Assembly (NCBI RefSeq): GCF_900156335.1
Contig: NZ_FTMZ01000001.1
Span: forward strand, 248,001 to 312,000
DNA: 64,000 nucleotides
Direction: 5' to 3'
From: Sphaerotilus natans
GTDB lineage: Bacteria > Pseudomonadota > Gammaproteobacteria > Burkholderiales > Burkholderiaceae_C
Shown here: in pieces, positions 18,280-27,377 of the stretch
How positions within the stretch are numbered: position 1 is the stretch's first letter
Layout: the number at the start of each line of letters is the position of its first letter
Position numbers and translations under genes: made by a program
The notes under the pieces: generated by a model
What the model was told of the DNA's origin: nothing
Database searches by the model: none
What the model saw: the letters and a program-made list of their open reading frames with translations, nothing else

Positions 18280-19248
18280 TCACTGCACCGTGCCGCTGCT
18301 GCTCGGATGATCGGCGGCCGGCACGAACAGCGCGCTGGCGTCGATGCTGTCGAAGGCGTACTTGGCCCCGCAGAAGTCGCAGCCGACCTCGATCTCGCCG
18401 CGCTCGGCGATGACCGATTCCACCTCCTCGCGGCCCAGGCCGACGAGCATGCGCGCGACCCGCTCGCGCGAACAGGTGCAGCCGAAGCGCGGCGTCTGCG
18501 GCTCGAACAGGCGCAGGTCTTCTTCCCAGAACAGCCGGCGCAGGATGGTCGGGGTGTCGAGCGAGAGCAGCTCCTCGCGCTTGAGCGTCGCGGCCAGGTG
18601 GGCGATGCGGTTGTAGCCCTCGTGCAGCCGGGCCTCCTCGTCCTCGGAGCGCACCTCGAGGTTGCCGGCGCCCTCCAGCGGCAGGCGCTGGATCAGCAGC
18701 CCGGCGGCGACCTGGTCGTCGGCGGCCAGGATCAGGCGGGTCTCGAGCTGCTCGGACTGCAGCATGTAGTGCTCGAGCACTTCGGAGAGCTGCTGCATCG
18801 GCTCGCCGTGCTCGCCGTGCAGCGGCACGACGCCCTGGTAGGGCTGCTGGCCGGGCTGGCGGTCCTTGGGGTCGAGCGTGATGACGCAGCGGCCCTGGCG
18901 GTGGGCGTCGAGCATGGACTTCAGGCTCGCCTCGACCGGCACGTCGCCCACGACCTTGGCGGTGGCGCGCACCGTCAGGTCGGGCTGGGCCTCGGCCACC
19001 GCCAGCTTGACCGGGCCGTCGCCCTGGATCTGCAGCACCAGCGCGCCGTTGAACTTGATGTTGGCCTGCATCAGCGTGGCCGCGGCGCTCATCTCGCCCA
19101 GCAGCTGCTGCACCGGCGCGGGGTAGCCGCCGGCGCCCTGGCGCCGCGCCAGCATCTCGGTCCAGGCGCCGGTCAGGCGCACCAGCACGCCGCGCACCGG
19201 CAGGCCTTCGAAGATGAACTTGTGCAGCTCGCCGCCGTGGATGGTCAT
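18280..19248 (-). CDS. hslO: Redox-regulated chaperone Hsp33
   Basis: Hsp33 is a cytoplasmic holdase activated by oxidation of a zinc centre. The 322-residue protein has the fold segment MTIHGGELHKFIFEGLPVRG, then TGAWTEML and the GEMSAAATLMQANIKFNGAL region. Near the C-terminus are the four zinc-ligand Cys as CTCS and CDFC. The start at 19248 gives the known N-terminus; the long open frame upstream is antisense. The gene sits downstream of the gamma-carbonic anhydrase gene on the same strand with a 62-bp gap. Confidence 0.96.
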   Translation of the reverse strand: MTIHGGELHKFIFEGLPVRGVLVRLTGAWTEMLARRQGAGGYPAPVQQLLGEMSAAATLMQANIKFNGALVLQIQGDGPVKLAVAEAQPDLTVRATAKVVGDVPVEASLKSMLDAHRQGRCVITLDPKDRQPGQQPYQGVVPLHGEHGEPMQQLSEVLEHYMLQSEQLETRLILAADDQVAAGLLIQRLPLEGAGNLEVRSEDEEARLHEGYNRIAHLAATLKREELLSLDTPTILRRLFWEEDLRLFEPQTPRFGCTCSRERVARMLVGLGREEVESVIAERGEIEVGCDFCGAKYAFDSIDASALFVPAADHPSSSGTVQ

Positions 19249-19310
19249 GGACAGGTCCTTGTTCGGAAAGAAAGGGGAGGCAGGTGCGGGCACCGGGGCG
19301 CAAGTCAAGG

Positions 19311-19838
19311 TCAGCGGTCGATGCGGCGCAGCTGCGTGCGGTGGCGCTGCGCGTTCTCGACGTAGTGCGCCGCGCCGTGCTGGAAGCGCTCGGCCTCCTC
19401 GGGGCTGAGCGTCTTCACCACCTTGGCCGGGCTGCCCAGGATCATCGCGTAGTCGGGAAACTCCTTGCCTTCGGTGACCAGGGCGCCCGCGCCGACGACG
19501 CAGTGCCGGCCGATGCGCGCGCGGTTGAGCACGATCGCGCCGATGCCGATCAGCGAGCCGTCGCCGATGCTGCAGCCGTGCAGCATGCACTGGTGGCCGA
19601 CGGTGACGTTCTCGCCGATGACCAGCTCGATGCCGGCGTCGGTGTGCAGCACCGTGTTGTCCTGGATGTTGCTGCCGCGGCCGATGCGGATGCGGTCGGT
19701 GTCGGCACGCACCACGACGCCATACCAGACGCTGCTGTGCTCGGCCATCTCGACCTGGCCGATGACGTCGGCGCTGTCGGCGATGTGCGCCGTCTCGTGG
19801 ATCTGCGGAATGTGCTCGCCGAGCTGATAGAGGGCCAT
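19311..19838 (-). CDS. Gamma-carbonic anhydrase family protein (left-handed beta-helix)
   Basis: A 175-residue hexapeptide-repeat protein of the YrdA/PaaY group. It contains SSVWYGVVVRADTDRIRIG, NIQDNTVLHTD and VGHQCMLHGC, carrying the His ligands of the trimer-interface metal site. IGIGAIVLNRARIG and the C-terminal helix follow. Members are metal-binding trimers with carbonic anhydrase or thioesterase activity; the precise substrate is unknown. It is probably co-transcribed with hslO. Confidence 0.92.
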   Translation of the reverse strand: MALYQLGEHIPQIHETAHIADSADVIGQVEMAEHSSVWYGVVVRADTDRIRIGRGSNIQDNTVLHTDAGIELVIGENVTVGHQCMLHGCSIGDGSLIGIGAIVLNRARIGRHCVVGAGALVTEGKEFPDYAMILGSPAKVVKTLSPEEAERFQHGAAHYVENAQRHRTQLRRIDR

Positions 19839-19889
19839 CGTCTCTCCTTGAAACGGAACGGTGCGGCGGGAGGGGGCAGAATTCTACGG

Positions 19890-20714
19890 ATGGACCTGAG
19901 ACAGATGGCCCTGGAGGCCTTGTGCGTGACCGATCCGGTGCGCAAAGCATACGCGCTGCAGTCGCTGTGGGCGCGCCTGGAGGCACGCGATCCGGGCCTG
20001 CGCATCGACACCGAGGCGGTGATCGCCGACCCCGGCGACCTGCCCGGCCGGCCTGAGCGGCCGCCACTGGTGCCGGCGGTGGAGGTGCCGCAGCGCTCGC
20101 CCTTCACGCCGCAGGGGCGCGCGGCGCTGCTGCACGCCATCGCGCACATCGAGTTCAACGCGCAAAATCTGGCCGCCGATGCCGTTTTTCGCTTTTCGGG
20201 CCTGCCGGAGGCGTTCTACATCGACTGGATGCGGGTCGCGGCGGAAGAGGCCAAGCATTACCTGCTGCTGGCCGGGCATCTGGCCACGCTCGGCCATGCC
20301 TACGGCGACTTTCCGGCGCATGACGGGCTGTGGACGATGACCTGGAAGACCCGCGAGGACTTCGTCGCCCGCATGGCGCTGGTGCCGCGCACGCTGGAGG
20401 CCCGCGGACTCGACGCCACGCCGCTCATCCAGGCCAAGCTGCGCCGTGCGGGCGACCTGCGTGCGGTCGAGATCCTCGACGTGATCCTGCGCGAGGAGAT
20501 CGGCCATGTCGCCATCGGCAATCACTGGTACCGATGGGCCTGCGAGCGCGAGGGGCTCGAGCCGGTGAGCCACTACCGCGAGCTGGTGCGCCAGTACGTG
20601 CCGCCGCGGCTGCGCCCGCCCTTCAATCGTCAGGCGCGGCTGGACGCCGGCTTCAGCGAGACCGAGCTGGCCTGGCTCGAGTCAGGATCCCCCACGGACG
20701 TGCCGGCGCCCTGA
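19890..20714 (+). CDS. Ferritin-like DUF455 protein
   Basis: A 274-residue protein with a ferritin-like four-helix fold. Di-iron ligand motifs are visible as HIEFNAQNLAADA, EEAKHYLLL and REEIGHVAIG. DUF455 proteins are related to the MiaE-type diiron hydroxylases, but no reaction is established. It is divergent from the carbonic anhydrase gene (51 bp between starts). Its last 62 bp overlap the 3' end of the opposing acyltransferase gene. Confidence 0.85.
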   Translation: MDLRQMALEALCVTDPVRKAYALQSLWARLEARDPGLRIDTEAVIADPGDLPGRPERPPLVPAVEVPQRSPFTPQGRAALLHAIAHIEFNAQNLAADAVFRFSGLPEAFYIDWMRVAAEEAKHYLLLAGHLATLGHAYGDFPAHDGLWTMTWKTREDFVARMALVPRTLEARGLDATPLIQAKLRRAGDLRAVEILDVILREEIGHVAIGNHWYRWACEREGLEPVSHYRELVRQYVPPRLRPPFNRQARLDAGFSETELAWLESGSPTDVPAP

Positions 20715-22011
20715 AGTCGCGCCGGCGTGCCGCATCCGCCCGGCCGCGCGCCACCGCCGAGGTGGCGCGGTCGAGCGGCGGCGCTGCGGGGGCGGGGGCC
20801 TGCGCGATCTGCGCCGGCGCCGGGCGTGACAGCCAGTGCCGGCGCAGCGCCAGCGCCGGGCGCTCGATCAGTCGCCACGACAGCCAGCCGATCGCCCAGC
20901 ACAGCGTGCCGCTGGCCAGCAGGTAGAGCAGCGCCACCGCCGGATCGGCGCTGCTGTCGCTGCCGGTGAGCTGGCGCAGCAGCGGCAGGCCGATCAGGTC
21001 ATGCACCGGCTTGTGGAAGAGGTAGATCGCGTAGCTGTAGCGGCCGAAGCTGGCCAGCACCCGGCCGCGCAGCAGCCGGCTGGCGCCGCCCTGCAGCGCG
21101 CCGCGGGCGTGGGCGCGGTCCACCAGGATGGCCCAGGCGATGATCGCGGTGCAGCTCAGCGTCAGCAGCGTGTAGCCGCCGATCTGCGCCGCGTCGCCCA
21201 GGCGCCGGAAGCCGCCGCTGAAGGCCGCGGTCAGCAGCAGCAGCACGATCGCCAGCCGCAGCAGATGCGCGCTGCGCCAGCGGGTCGCGCCGTGCAGCGC
21301 GCGGCCGGCGTCCCAGACCGCCAGCGCGGCGCCGGCGGCCAGCGCGTCGATGCGGCTGACGGTGAAGGTGTAGACCGCCTCCTGCGGCAGGCCCAGGTTG
21401 AGCATCAGCAGCCGTGCCAGCGGGCTGGCGGCGATCAGCACCAGGCACAGCAGCCAGACATCGCGCAGGCCCATGCGCCACAGCAGCAGCGGCCACAGCA
21501 GATAGAACTGCTCCTCCACCGACAGCGACCAGACATGCGGCAGCGGCCCGCCGCCGGGCTCGAAGGGCGTGGTCCAGTTCGACAGATGCAGCCACAGCCA
21601 GGCGGTGCTGAAGTGCGAGGGGTGCGGCAGCGTCACGCCCAGCAGCGGCAGCACGACGGTCAGCAGCAGCAGCGCGATCCAGTACAGCGGCAGGATGCGC
21701 AGGCCGCGCTTGACCAGGAAGTCGCGCATCCAGCCGGGCTGGCCGCGGCTGGCCAGCAGACCGCGGGTGATCAGGTAGCCGCTGAGCACGAAGAAGAGCT
21801 GCACGCCGATCCAGCCGACATAGAGCGTCTCCTTCAGCAGCGCCACCGCCAGCGGCCGGTCGGCGGCCGGCGCCAGCACGTCGAGGTTGTGCAGCAGCAC
21901 CAGCACGATCGCCAGGCCGCGCAGGCCGTCGAGCGAGGGCAGGTGCTCCGGCAGGCCGCCCAGGGCAGGGCGGGCGGCGTTCGAGGTGGAGGGCAGGGCG
22001 GTCGACTTCAC
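20653..22011 (-). CDS. Acyltransferase 3 (OafA/YrhL) membrane protein
   Basis: A 452-residue integral membrane O-acyltransferase with about ten transmembrane segments. The N-terminal motif SLDGLRGLAIVLVLLHN carries the Arg and His conserved in the family; HVWSLSVEEQFYLLWP is equally characteristic. Such enzymes acetylate O-antigen, capsule, peptidoglycan or glycans. I prefer the GTG at 22011 as the start. The C-terminal 50 residues are Ala/Pro/Arg-rich and the last 62 bp overlap the ferritin-like gene, so the tail may be an extension by read-through of a lost stop. No glycan cluster is nearby. Confidence 0.85.
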   Translation of the reverse strand: MKSTALPSTSNAARPALGGLPEHLPSLDGLRGLAIVLVLLHNLDVLAPAADRPLAVALLKETLYVGWIGVQLFFVLSGYLITRGLLASRGQPGWMRDFLVKRGLRILPLYWIALLLLTVVLPLLGVTLPHPSHFSTAWLWLHLSNWTTPFEPGGGPLPHVWSLSVEEQFYLLWPLLLWRMGLRDVWLLCLVLIAASPLARLLMLNLGLPQEAVYTFTVSRIDALAAGAALAVWDAGRALHGATRWRSAHLLRLAIVLLLLTAAFSGGFRRLGDAAQIGGYTLLTLSCTAIIAWAILVDRAHARGALQGGASRLLRGRVLASFGRYSYAIYLFHKPVHDLIGLPLLRQLTGSDSSADPAVALLYLLASGTLCWAIGWLSWRLIERPALALRRHWLSRPAPAQIAQAPAPAAPPLDRATSAVARGRADAARRRDFRAPARPWGILTRARPARSR

Positions 22012-22034
22012 CCGATCGATGCTGCCACACCCTG

Positions 22035-22703
22035 TTACATCCGGGCTGATTGTCCGAGACCGTGCCGCTCGCATGCGGGGTCGCCGCAGCGGCCGCAGAC
22101 ATGATTCCACCGGATCTTCGGCTTCGGGCTGCGCCCGCGCTGCCAGGCTTCCCAGGCCGACAGCGCCGCCTGCAGCCGCGCCTCGCCCTGGCCGGCGATC
22201 ACCGAGAAGCCCAGCCCCGCGCCCAGCAGCAGCCCGCGCAGCAGCCGGTCCACCGGCGCGCGCACCTGCGGGCCGTCGCGCTGCAGCCCGTCGGCGACCC
22301 AGGGCAGGTCGGTGGCCATCAGCAGCGTCAGGTCGGCCTGGCGGTGCGCGGCCAGTGCAGCCTCGTGCAGCGAGCGGTCATCGAAGATCAGCTCGCTGTA
22401 GACCGCGGTCATCAGCGCGGTGGTGTCGGCCACCACCACGTCGACCGGCAGCAGCCGCGACTGCCGCGCCGCCGCGATGCGCCGGCTCTGCTCGGCGGCG
22501 ATCGCGGCCTGCTCGTCGGGGCGGGGCGTGCGGCCGTGCTGCTCGCAGAACTCGCGCAGGTATTCGTCGATGCAGACGGCTTCCAGCCCGTCGGCGCGCA
22601 GCCGCGCGGTCAGCGCGCGTGCCAGCGTCGACTTGCCGCAGCTCTCGGCGCCGACGATGGCGATCAGCGCCGCCGGCCGCGCCGCGCGCAGGCCCGGGTT
22701 CAC
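22035..22703 (-). CDS. NadR-like ATPase/kinase with C-terminal Cys motif
   Basis: A 222-residue P-loop protein with Walker A GAESCGKSTLARAL and the NadR-type segment IDEYLREFCEQHGRTP. The motif VVADTTALMTAVYSELIF matches the C-terminal ribosylnicotinamide kinase domain of NadR. The GTG start overlaps the pnuC stop (GTGA), so the two are translationally coupled. Pairing a PnuC transporter with this kinase suggests nicotinamide riboside salvage: import, then trapping by phosphorylation. Unusually, the C-terminus carries CGRCGDPACERHG, a possible metal site. A role on another vitamin cannot be excluded. Confidence 0.82.
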   Translation of the reverse strand: MNPGLRAARPAALIAIVGAESCGKSTLARALTARLRADGLEAVCIDEYLREFCEQHGRTPRPDEQAAIAAEQSRRIAAARQSRLLPVDVVVADTTALMTAVYSELIFDDRSLHEAALAAHRQADLTLLMATDLPWVADGLQRDGPQVRAPVDRLLRGLLLGAGLGFSVIAGQGEARLQAALSAWEAWQRGRSPKPKIRWNHVCGRCGDPACERHGLGQSARM

Positions 22704-23341
22704 GGCTGGCGGACCTGCGCGCGCCAAGCCTTCCAGCCCAGCACCGACAGCACGACGAAGATCGCGTACAGGATGACGGTCAGGTACAGGCCCTTGTAGG
22801 CGAACAGCGCGGTCGCCACCAGGTTGACGCCGATCCAGGTCGGCCAGTTCTCCACATACTTGCGCGCCAGCAGCCACTGGCCGATCAGGCTGAAGGCGGT
22901 CGGGAAGGCATCCCAGTACGGCACGTCGGTGGGCGTGCGGGTGTCGAGGAACCAGCCGATGGCCGGCCACAGCAGCAGTCCGGCGCCGAAGACCGGCAGC
23001 CAGGCGCGGCGCGGCAGATGGCGCACCTGCAGCGGTGCGCCCTGGTCGGTGCCGCGCAGCCACTGCCACCAGCCCCACAGCGAGACCACCGCGAAGAAGA
23101 TCTGCAGCGAGCCGTCGCCGTAGAGCTGGTAGCTCCAGAACAGCCCGAAATACAGCAGCGAGGACACGATGGCCAGCGGCCAGGCCACCGGCATCACCCG
23201 CATGTTGGCCGCCACCATCGCCAGCGACAGCACGAAGGCCACCATTTCCAGCCAGGTGAAGGGCGCCTCCCACAGCGTGAAAGCGGGAATCATCAGCGGC
23301 TGCAGGGCCACGGTCAGGGCATCGGGGGCAGGCGTCGTCAT
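22700..23341 (-). CDS. pnuC: Nicotinamide riboside transporter PnuC family
   Basis: A 213-residue membrane protein with about seven transmembrane helices. The family signatures SLWGWWQWLRG and SLIGQWLLARKYVENWPTW are present. PnuC carriers work by facilitated diffusion and need an intracellular kinase, which fits the NadR-like gene that overlaps its stop codon. The start at 23341 (MTTPAPDAL) is preferred to a longer frame beginning upstream. It is divergent from glcD, with 151 bp between starts; I see no thiamine or NAD riboswitch in that gap. Confidence 0.9.
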   Translation of the reverse strand: MTTPAPDALTVALQPLMIPAFTLWEAPFTWLEMVAFVLSLAMVAANMRVMPVAWPLAIVSSLLYFGLFWSYQLYGDGSLQIFFAVVSLWGWWQWLRGTDQGAPLQVRHLPRRAWLPVFGAGLLLWPAIGWFLDTRTPTDVPYWDAFPTAFSLIGQWLLARKYVENWPTWIGVNLVATALFAYKGLYLTVILYAIFVVLSVLGWKAWRAQVRQP

Positions 23342-23492
23342 GCGCGGATCGGGTTCGTTGGGGCCGAAATCATGGCACGGCGGCGAACCGTGGCGGGGGA
23401 TGGCTTGAAAAAGCTTCATCGTCGGCCCCAACAACTCTCAATCCGCGCCCCGGAGGCAGCCTTGAAGATCGGCCTCCCGTTCGGGAGGAGAC

Positions 23493-24968
23493 ATGAGCGA
23501 TCCCACCAATTCCACTGACGCCGCCCAGGTGCTGGCGCGCCTGCGCGAGGTGCTGCCGGCGCACGCGCTGCTGTCGCGCCGCGGCGAGCTGACCCCTTAC
23601 GAGTGCGACGGCCTGACCGCCTACCGCGAGCGCCCGCTGCTGGTCGCCCTGCCCGAGACCGAAGACCAGGTCGCCGCGGTGCTCAAGGCCTGCCACGCGA
23701 TGGGCGTGCCGGTGGTGGCGCGCGGCGCCGGCACCGGCCTGTCGGGCGGGGCGATGCCGCACCGCGACGGCGTCACGCTGTCGCTGGCGAAGTTCAGCCG
23801 CATCCTGCGGCTCGATGCCCAGGCCGGTCTGGCGGTCGTGCAGTGCGGCGTGCGCAACCTCGCCATCAGCGAGGCCGCCGCCCCCTACGGGCTTTACTAC
23901 GCGCCCGATCCGTCCAGCCAGATCGCCTGCACCATCGGCGGCAACGTCGCCGAGAACTCCGGCGGCGTGCATTGCCTGAAATACGGCCTGACGCTGCACA
24001 ACGTGCTCAAGGTGCGCGGCTTCACCGCCGAGGGCGAGCGGGTCGAGTTCGGCGGCGAGGCGCCCGACATGCCGGGGCTGGACCTGCTGAGCGTGGTCGT
24101 CGGCAGCGAGGGCATGCTGGCGGTCATCACCGAGGTGACGGTCAAGCTGGTCCCGAAGCCCCAGCTCGCGCGCTGCATCATGGCGAGCTTCCCCACGGTG
24201 GAGGCCGCCGGCGACGCGGTGGCGGCGGTGATCGCCGCCGGCATCATCCCGGCCGGGCTGGAAATGATGGACAAGCCGATGACCGCCGCGGTCGAGGACT
24301 ATGTGCACGCCGGCTACGACCTGGACGCCGCCGCCATCCTGCTGTGCGAGAGCGACGGCACGCCCGAGGAGGTCGAGGAGGAGATCGGCCGCATGAGCGC
24401 GGTGCTGACGCGCTGCGGCGCCAGCCGCATCGAGGTCAGCCGCGACGAGGCGCAGCGCCTGCGCTTCTGGTCGGGCCGCAAGAACGCCTTCCCGGCCTCG
24501 GGGCGCATCAGCCCCGACTACATGTGCATGGACTCGACCATCCCGCGCAAGCGCCTGGCCGACATCCTGCGCGCCATCGCCGAGATGGAGCGCAAGTACC
24601 AGCTGCGCTGCTGCAACGTCTTCCACGCCGGCGACGGCAACCTGCACCCGCTGATCCTGTTCGATGCGCAGGACCCGGACCAGCTGCGCCGCTGCGAGCT
24701 CTTCGGCGCCGACATCCTGGAGACCAGCGTCGCCATGGGCGGCACCGTCACCGGCGAGCACGGCGTGGGCGTGGAGAAGCTCAACTCGATGTGCGTGCAG
24801 TTCTCGCCCGCCGAGCGCGAGGCGATGCTGGCGCTGAAGACCGCCTTCGATCCGGCCGGTCTGCTCAACCCCGGCAAGGTCATCCCGACGCTGCATCGCT
24901 GCGCCGAGTACGGCCGTCTGCATGTGCGTCGCGGCCTGCTGCCGTTTCCCGAACTGGAGCGTTTCTGA
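23493..24968 (+). CDS. glcD: Glycolate oxidase subunit GlcD (FAD-linked)
   Basis: GlcD is the flavoprotein subunit that oxidises glycolate to glyoxylate at the inner membrane. The 491-residue protein has a PCMH-type FAD-binding domain, with VPVVARGAGTGLSGGAMPHR and CTIGGNVAENSGGVHCLKYG. The C-terminal FAD-oxidase domain has CCNVFHAGDGNLHPLILFD and TGEHGVGVEKL. A GGAG ribosome site precedes the ATG. The stop overlaps the glcE start (TGATG), so the genes are coupled. Confidence 0.96.
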   Translation: MSDPTNSTDAAQVLARLREVLPAHALLSRRGELTPYECDGLTAYRERPLLVALPETEDQVAAVLKACHAMGVPVVARGAGTGLSGGAMPHRDGVTLSLAKFSRILRLDAQAGLAVVQCGVRNLAISEAAAPYGLYYAPDPSSQIACTIGGNVAENSGGVHCLKYGLTLHNVLKVRGFTAEGERVEFGGEAPDMPGLDLLSVVVGSEGMLAVITEVTVKLVPKPQLARCIMASFPTVEAAGDAVAAVIAAGIIPAGLEMMDKPMTAAVEDYVHAGYDLDAAAILLCESDGTPEEVEEEIGRMSAVLTRCGASRIEVSRDEAQRLRFWSGRKNAFPASGRISPDYMCMDSTIPRKRLADILRAIAEMERKYQLRCCNVFHAGDGNLHPLILFDAQDPDQLRRCELFGADILETSVAMGGTVTGEHGVGVEKLNSMCVQFSPAEREAMLALKTAFDPAGLLNPGKVIPTLHRCAEYGRLHVRRGLLPFPELERF

Positions 24969-26098
24969 TGAGCGCCGCAACTTCCTCCGCCGTCACGCAC
25001 GACGATCCCGCGCTGGCGCGGCTGCGCGAGCGCATCCTGGCCGCCGGCCGTGCCCGCACGCCGCTGGCGATCTGCGGCCACGGCTCGAAGGCGGGCCTGG
25101 TGCCCGATGACGCGCGCCCGGCCGACGGCGCCGAGCCGCTCGACCTGACGCCCTTGTCGGGCATCAGCGCCCACGAGCCCAGCGAGCTGGTGGTGACGGT
25201 GCGCGCCGGCACGCCGATCGAGGTGCTGGAGGCTGCGCTGGCCGCCGAGGGCCAGCATCTGGCCTTCGAGCCGCCGCGGCTGCAGACGCCGCGCGCGCGC
25301 GGGCGCGGCACGGTGGGCGGCATGGTCGCCGCCGGCCTGTCGGGCCCGGCGCGCATGGCCGCCGGCTCGGTGCGCGACCATGTGCTGGGCGTGACGATGC
25401 TCGACGGTCGCGGCGAGCTGCTGAGCTTCGGCGGCCAGGTGATGAAGAACGTCGCCGGCTACGACGTCTCGCGGCTGATGGCCGGCTCCTGGGGCCGGCT
25501 GGGCGTGCTGTGCGAGGTCTCGCTGAAGGTGCTGCCCGAGCCGGTGGCGGGCCTGACGCTGCGCTTCGCGATGGGCCAGGCCGAGGCACTGGCGGCGCTG
25601 ACCGGCTGGTCGCGCCGACCGCTGCCGCTGCAGGCCAGCGCCTGGCACGAGGGCGTGCTGATGCTGCGCCTGGCCGGCGCGCAGGCGGCGGTGGACGCGG
25701 CGCGGCGCGAGCTCGGCGGCGAGCCGGTGCCGACGGCCGAGGCGCAGACCTTCTGGACCGCGCTGCGCGACCGCCGCCATGCGCTGTGGCAGTTCGCGGC
25801 CCAGGGCCTGCCGGCGGGGCAGCGGCTGTGGCGTCTGGCGGTGGCGCCGCATGCGCCGACGCTGAAGCTGCGCGGCAGCGGCCTGATCGAGTGGCACGGC
25901 GGCCAGCGCTGGTGGCTCAGCGACGAGCCGGCCGAGGCGGTGCACGCCGCTGCCCGTGAGGCCGGCGGCCATGCCGAGCTGCAGGCCGGCGGCGCGCCGG
26001 GCCAGACCCGCGCCGCGCCGCTGCCGGCGGTGCAGGCGCAGATCGAGCGCCGCCTGCGCCAGACCTTCGACCCGCACGGCCTGTTCACCCGCGATTGA
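24968..26098 (+). CDS. glcE: Glycolate oxidase subunit GlcE (FAD-binding)
   Basis: The second FAD-binding subunit of glycolate oxidase, 376 residues. It has a shorter PCMH domain (LAICGHGSKAGLVPDD, RGRGTVGGMVAAGLSGPARM, GGQVMKNVAGYDVSRLM) and a short C-terminal cap ending FDPHGLFTRD. The ATG overlaps the glcD stop by one base and glcF starts 13 bp downstream. GlcD and GlcE pass electrons to the Fe-S subunit GlcF. Confidence 0.95.
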   Translation: MSAATSSAVTHDDPALARLRERILAAGRARTPLAICGHGSKAGLVPDDARPADGAEPLDLTPLSGISAHEPSELVVTVRAGTPIEVLEAALAAEGQHLAFEPPRLQTPRARGRGTVGGMVAAGLSGPARMAAGSVRDHVLGVTMLDGRGELLSFGGQVMKNVAGYDVSRLMAGSWGRLGVLCEVSLKVLPEPVAGLTLRFAMGQAEALAALTGWSRRPLPLQASAWHEGVLMLRLAGAQAAVDAARRELGGEPVPTAEAQTFWTALRDRRHALWQFAAQGLPAGQRLWRLAVAPHAPTLKLRGSGLIEWHGGQRWWLSDEPAEAVHAAAREAGGHAELQAGGAPGQTRAAPLPAVQAQIERRLRQTFDPHGLFTRD

Positions 26099-26111
26099 TC
26101 CCGAGCCTGTC

Positions 26112-27347
26112 ATGCACACCGAACTGTCTCCTGAACACGCCGGCACCGCCGACGGCGAGGCCGCGAAGGCCCTGCTGCAGAAATGCGTGCACTGCGGCTT
26201 CTGCACCGCCACCTGCCCGACCTACCAGCTGCTGGGCGACGAGCTCGACGGCCCGCGCGGGCGGATCTACCAGATCAAGAACCTGCTCGAAGGCGAGGCG
26301 CCCACCCGCGAGCTGCAGACCCACCTCGACCGCTGCCTGACCTGCCGCAACTGCGAGAGCACCTGCCCGTCGGGCGTGCAGTATGGCGAGCTGGCCGAGA
26401 TCGGCCGCCGGCTGGTGGATGCGCGCGTCGAGCGCCCGGCCACCGAGCGCCTGGTGCGCTGGGCGTTGAAGGAAGGCCTGACCTCGCCGCTGTTCGCGCC
26501 GGCACTGCAGCTTGGCCAGGTGATGCGCCCGCTGCTGCCCGAGACGCTCCAGGCCAAGGTGCCCGAGCGCCGCGAGGCCGATGCGCGCGGCTGGCCCCAG
26601 AAGCGCCATGCGCGGCGCATGCTGATGCTGGCCGGCTGCGTGCAGCCGGCGATGTCGCCCGAGATCAACCCGGCGACCGCGCGGGTGCTCGACGCCGCGG
26701 GCATCGAGGTGGTGGTGCCGGCGGGCGCGGGCTGCTGCGGCGCGATCCGCGCACACCTGAACGACCGCGACGGCGGCCTGGCCGACATGCGCCGCAACAT
26801 CGACGCCTGGTGGCCGCTGATCGAGCGCGGCGAGGTCGAGGCGATCGTCATGAACGCCTCGGGCTGCGGCGCCACCGTCAAGGAATACGGCCACCATCTG
26901 GCCGGCGACGCGGCCTACGCGGCCAAGGCGGCGAAGGTCAGCGCGATGACGCGCGACCTCAGCGAGCTGCTGCCCGCGCTGGTGCCGGTGCTCAAGCCGA
27001 AGCTGGCGGCGGCCGCGCAGGCCGGGCGGCTGGCGCTGCATCCGCCGTGCACGCTGCAGCATGCGCAGAAGCTCAAGGGCGGTCTGGAGGCGGGCCTGCG
27101 CGAGCTGGGCTTCACCGTGGCGCTGCCGGCCGACAGCCACCTGTGCTGCGGCTCGGCCGGCACCTACTCGGTGCTGCAGCCGGCGCTCTCGAAGCAGCTG
27201 CGCGAGCGCAAGCAGGCCAACCTGGCGGCGCTGTCGCCCGACACCATCGTGTCGGCCAACATCGGTTGCATCACGCACCTGCAGGCCGGCTGCGCGACGC
27301 CGGTGCGGCACTGGGTGGAAGTGCTCGACGCTGCGCTGCGCGGCTGA
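26112..27347 (+). CDS. glcF: Glycolate oxidase iron-sulfur subunit GlcF
   Basis: A 411-residue electron-transfer subunit with two 4Fe-4S ferredoxin motifs, CVHCGFCTATCP at about residue 25 and CLTCRNCESTCP at about 75. Two CCG-type domains follow (GAGCCGAIRAHL and LCCGSAGTYS). It delivers electrons from GlcDE to quinone. It is the last gene of glcDEF. No glcC-type regulator or malate synthase is adjacent. Confidence 0.96.
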   Translation: MHTELSPEHAGTADGEAAKALLQKCVHCGFCTATCPTYQLLGDELDGPRGRIYQIKNLLEGEAPTRELQTHLDRCLTCRNCESTCPSGVQYGELAEIGRRLVDARVERPATERLVRWALKEGLTSPLFAPALQLGQVMRPLLPETLQAKVPERREADARGWPQKRHARRMLMLAGCVQPAMSPEINPATARVLDAAGIEVVVPAGAGCCGAIRAHLNDRDGGLADMRRNIDAWWPLIERGEVEAIVMNASGCGATVKEYGHHLAGDAAYAAKAAKVSAMTRDLSELLPALVPVLKPKLAAAAQAGRLALHPPCTLQHAQKLKGGLEAGLRELGFTVALPADSHLCCGSAGTYSVLQPALSKQLRERKQANLAALSPDTIVSANIGCITHLQAGCATPVRHWVEVLDAALRG

Positions 27348-27377
27348 CACGAGTCGCTGCCACCGCCATCGCGCCGA

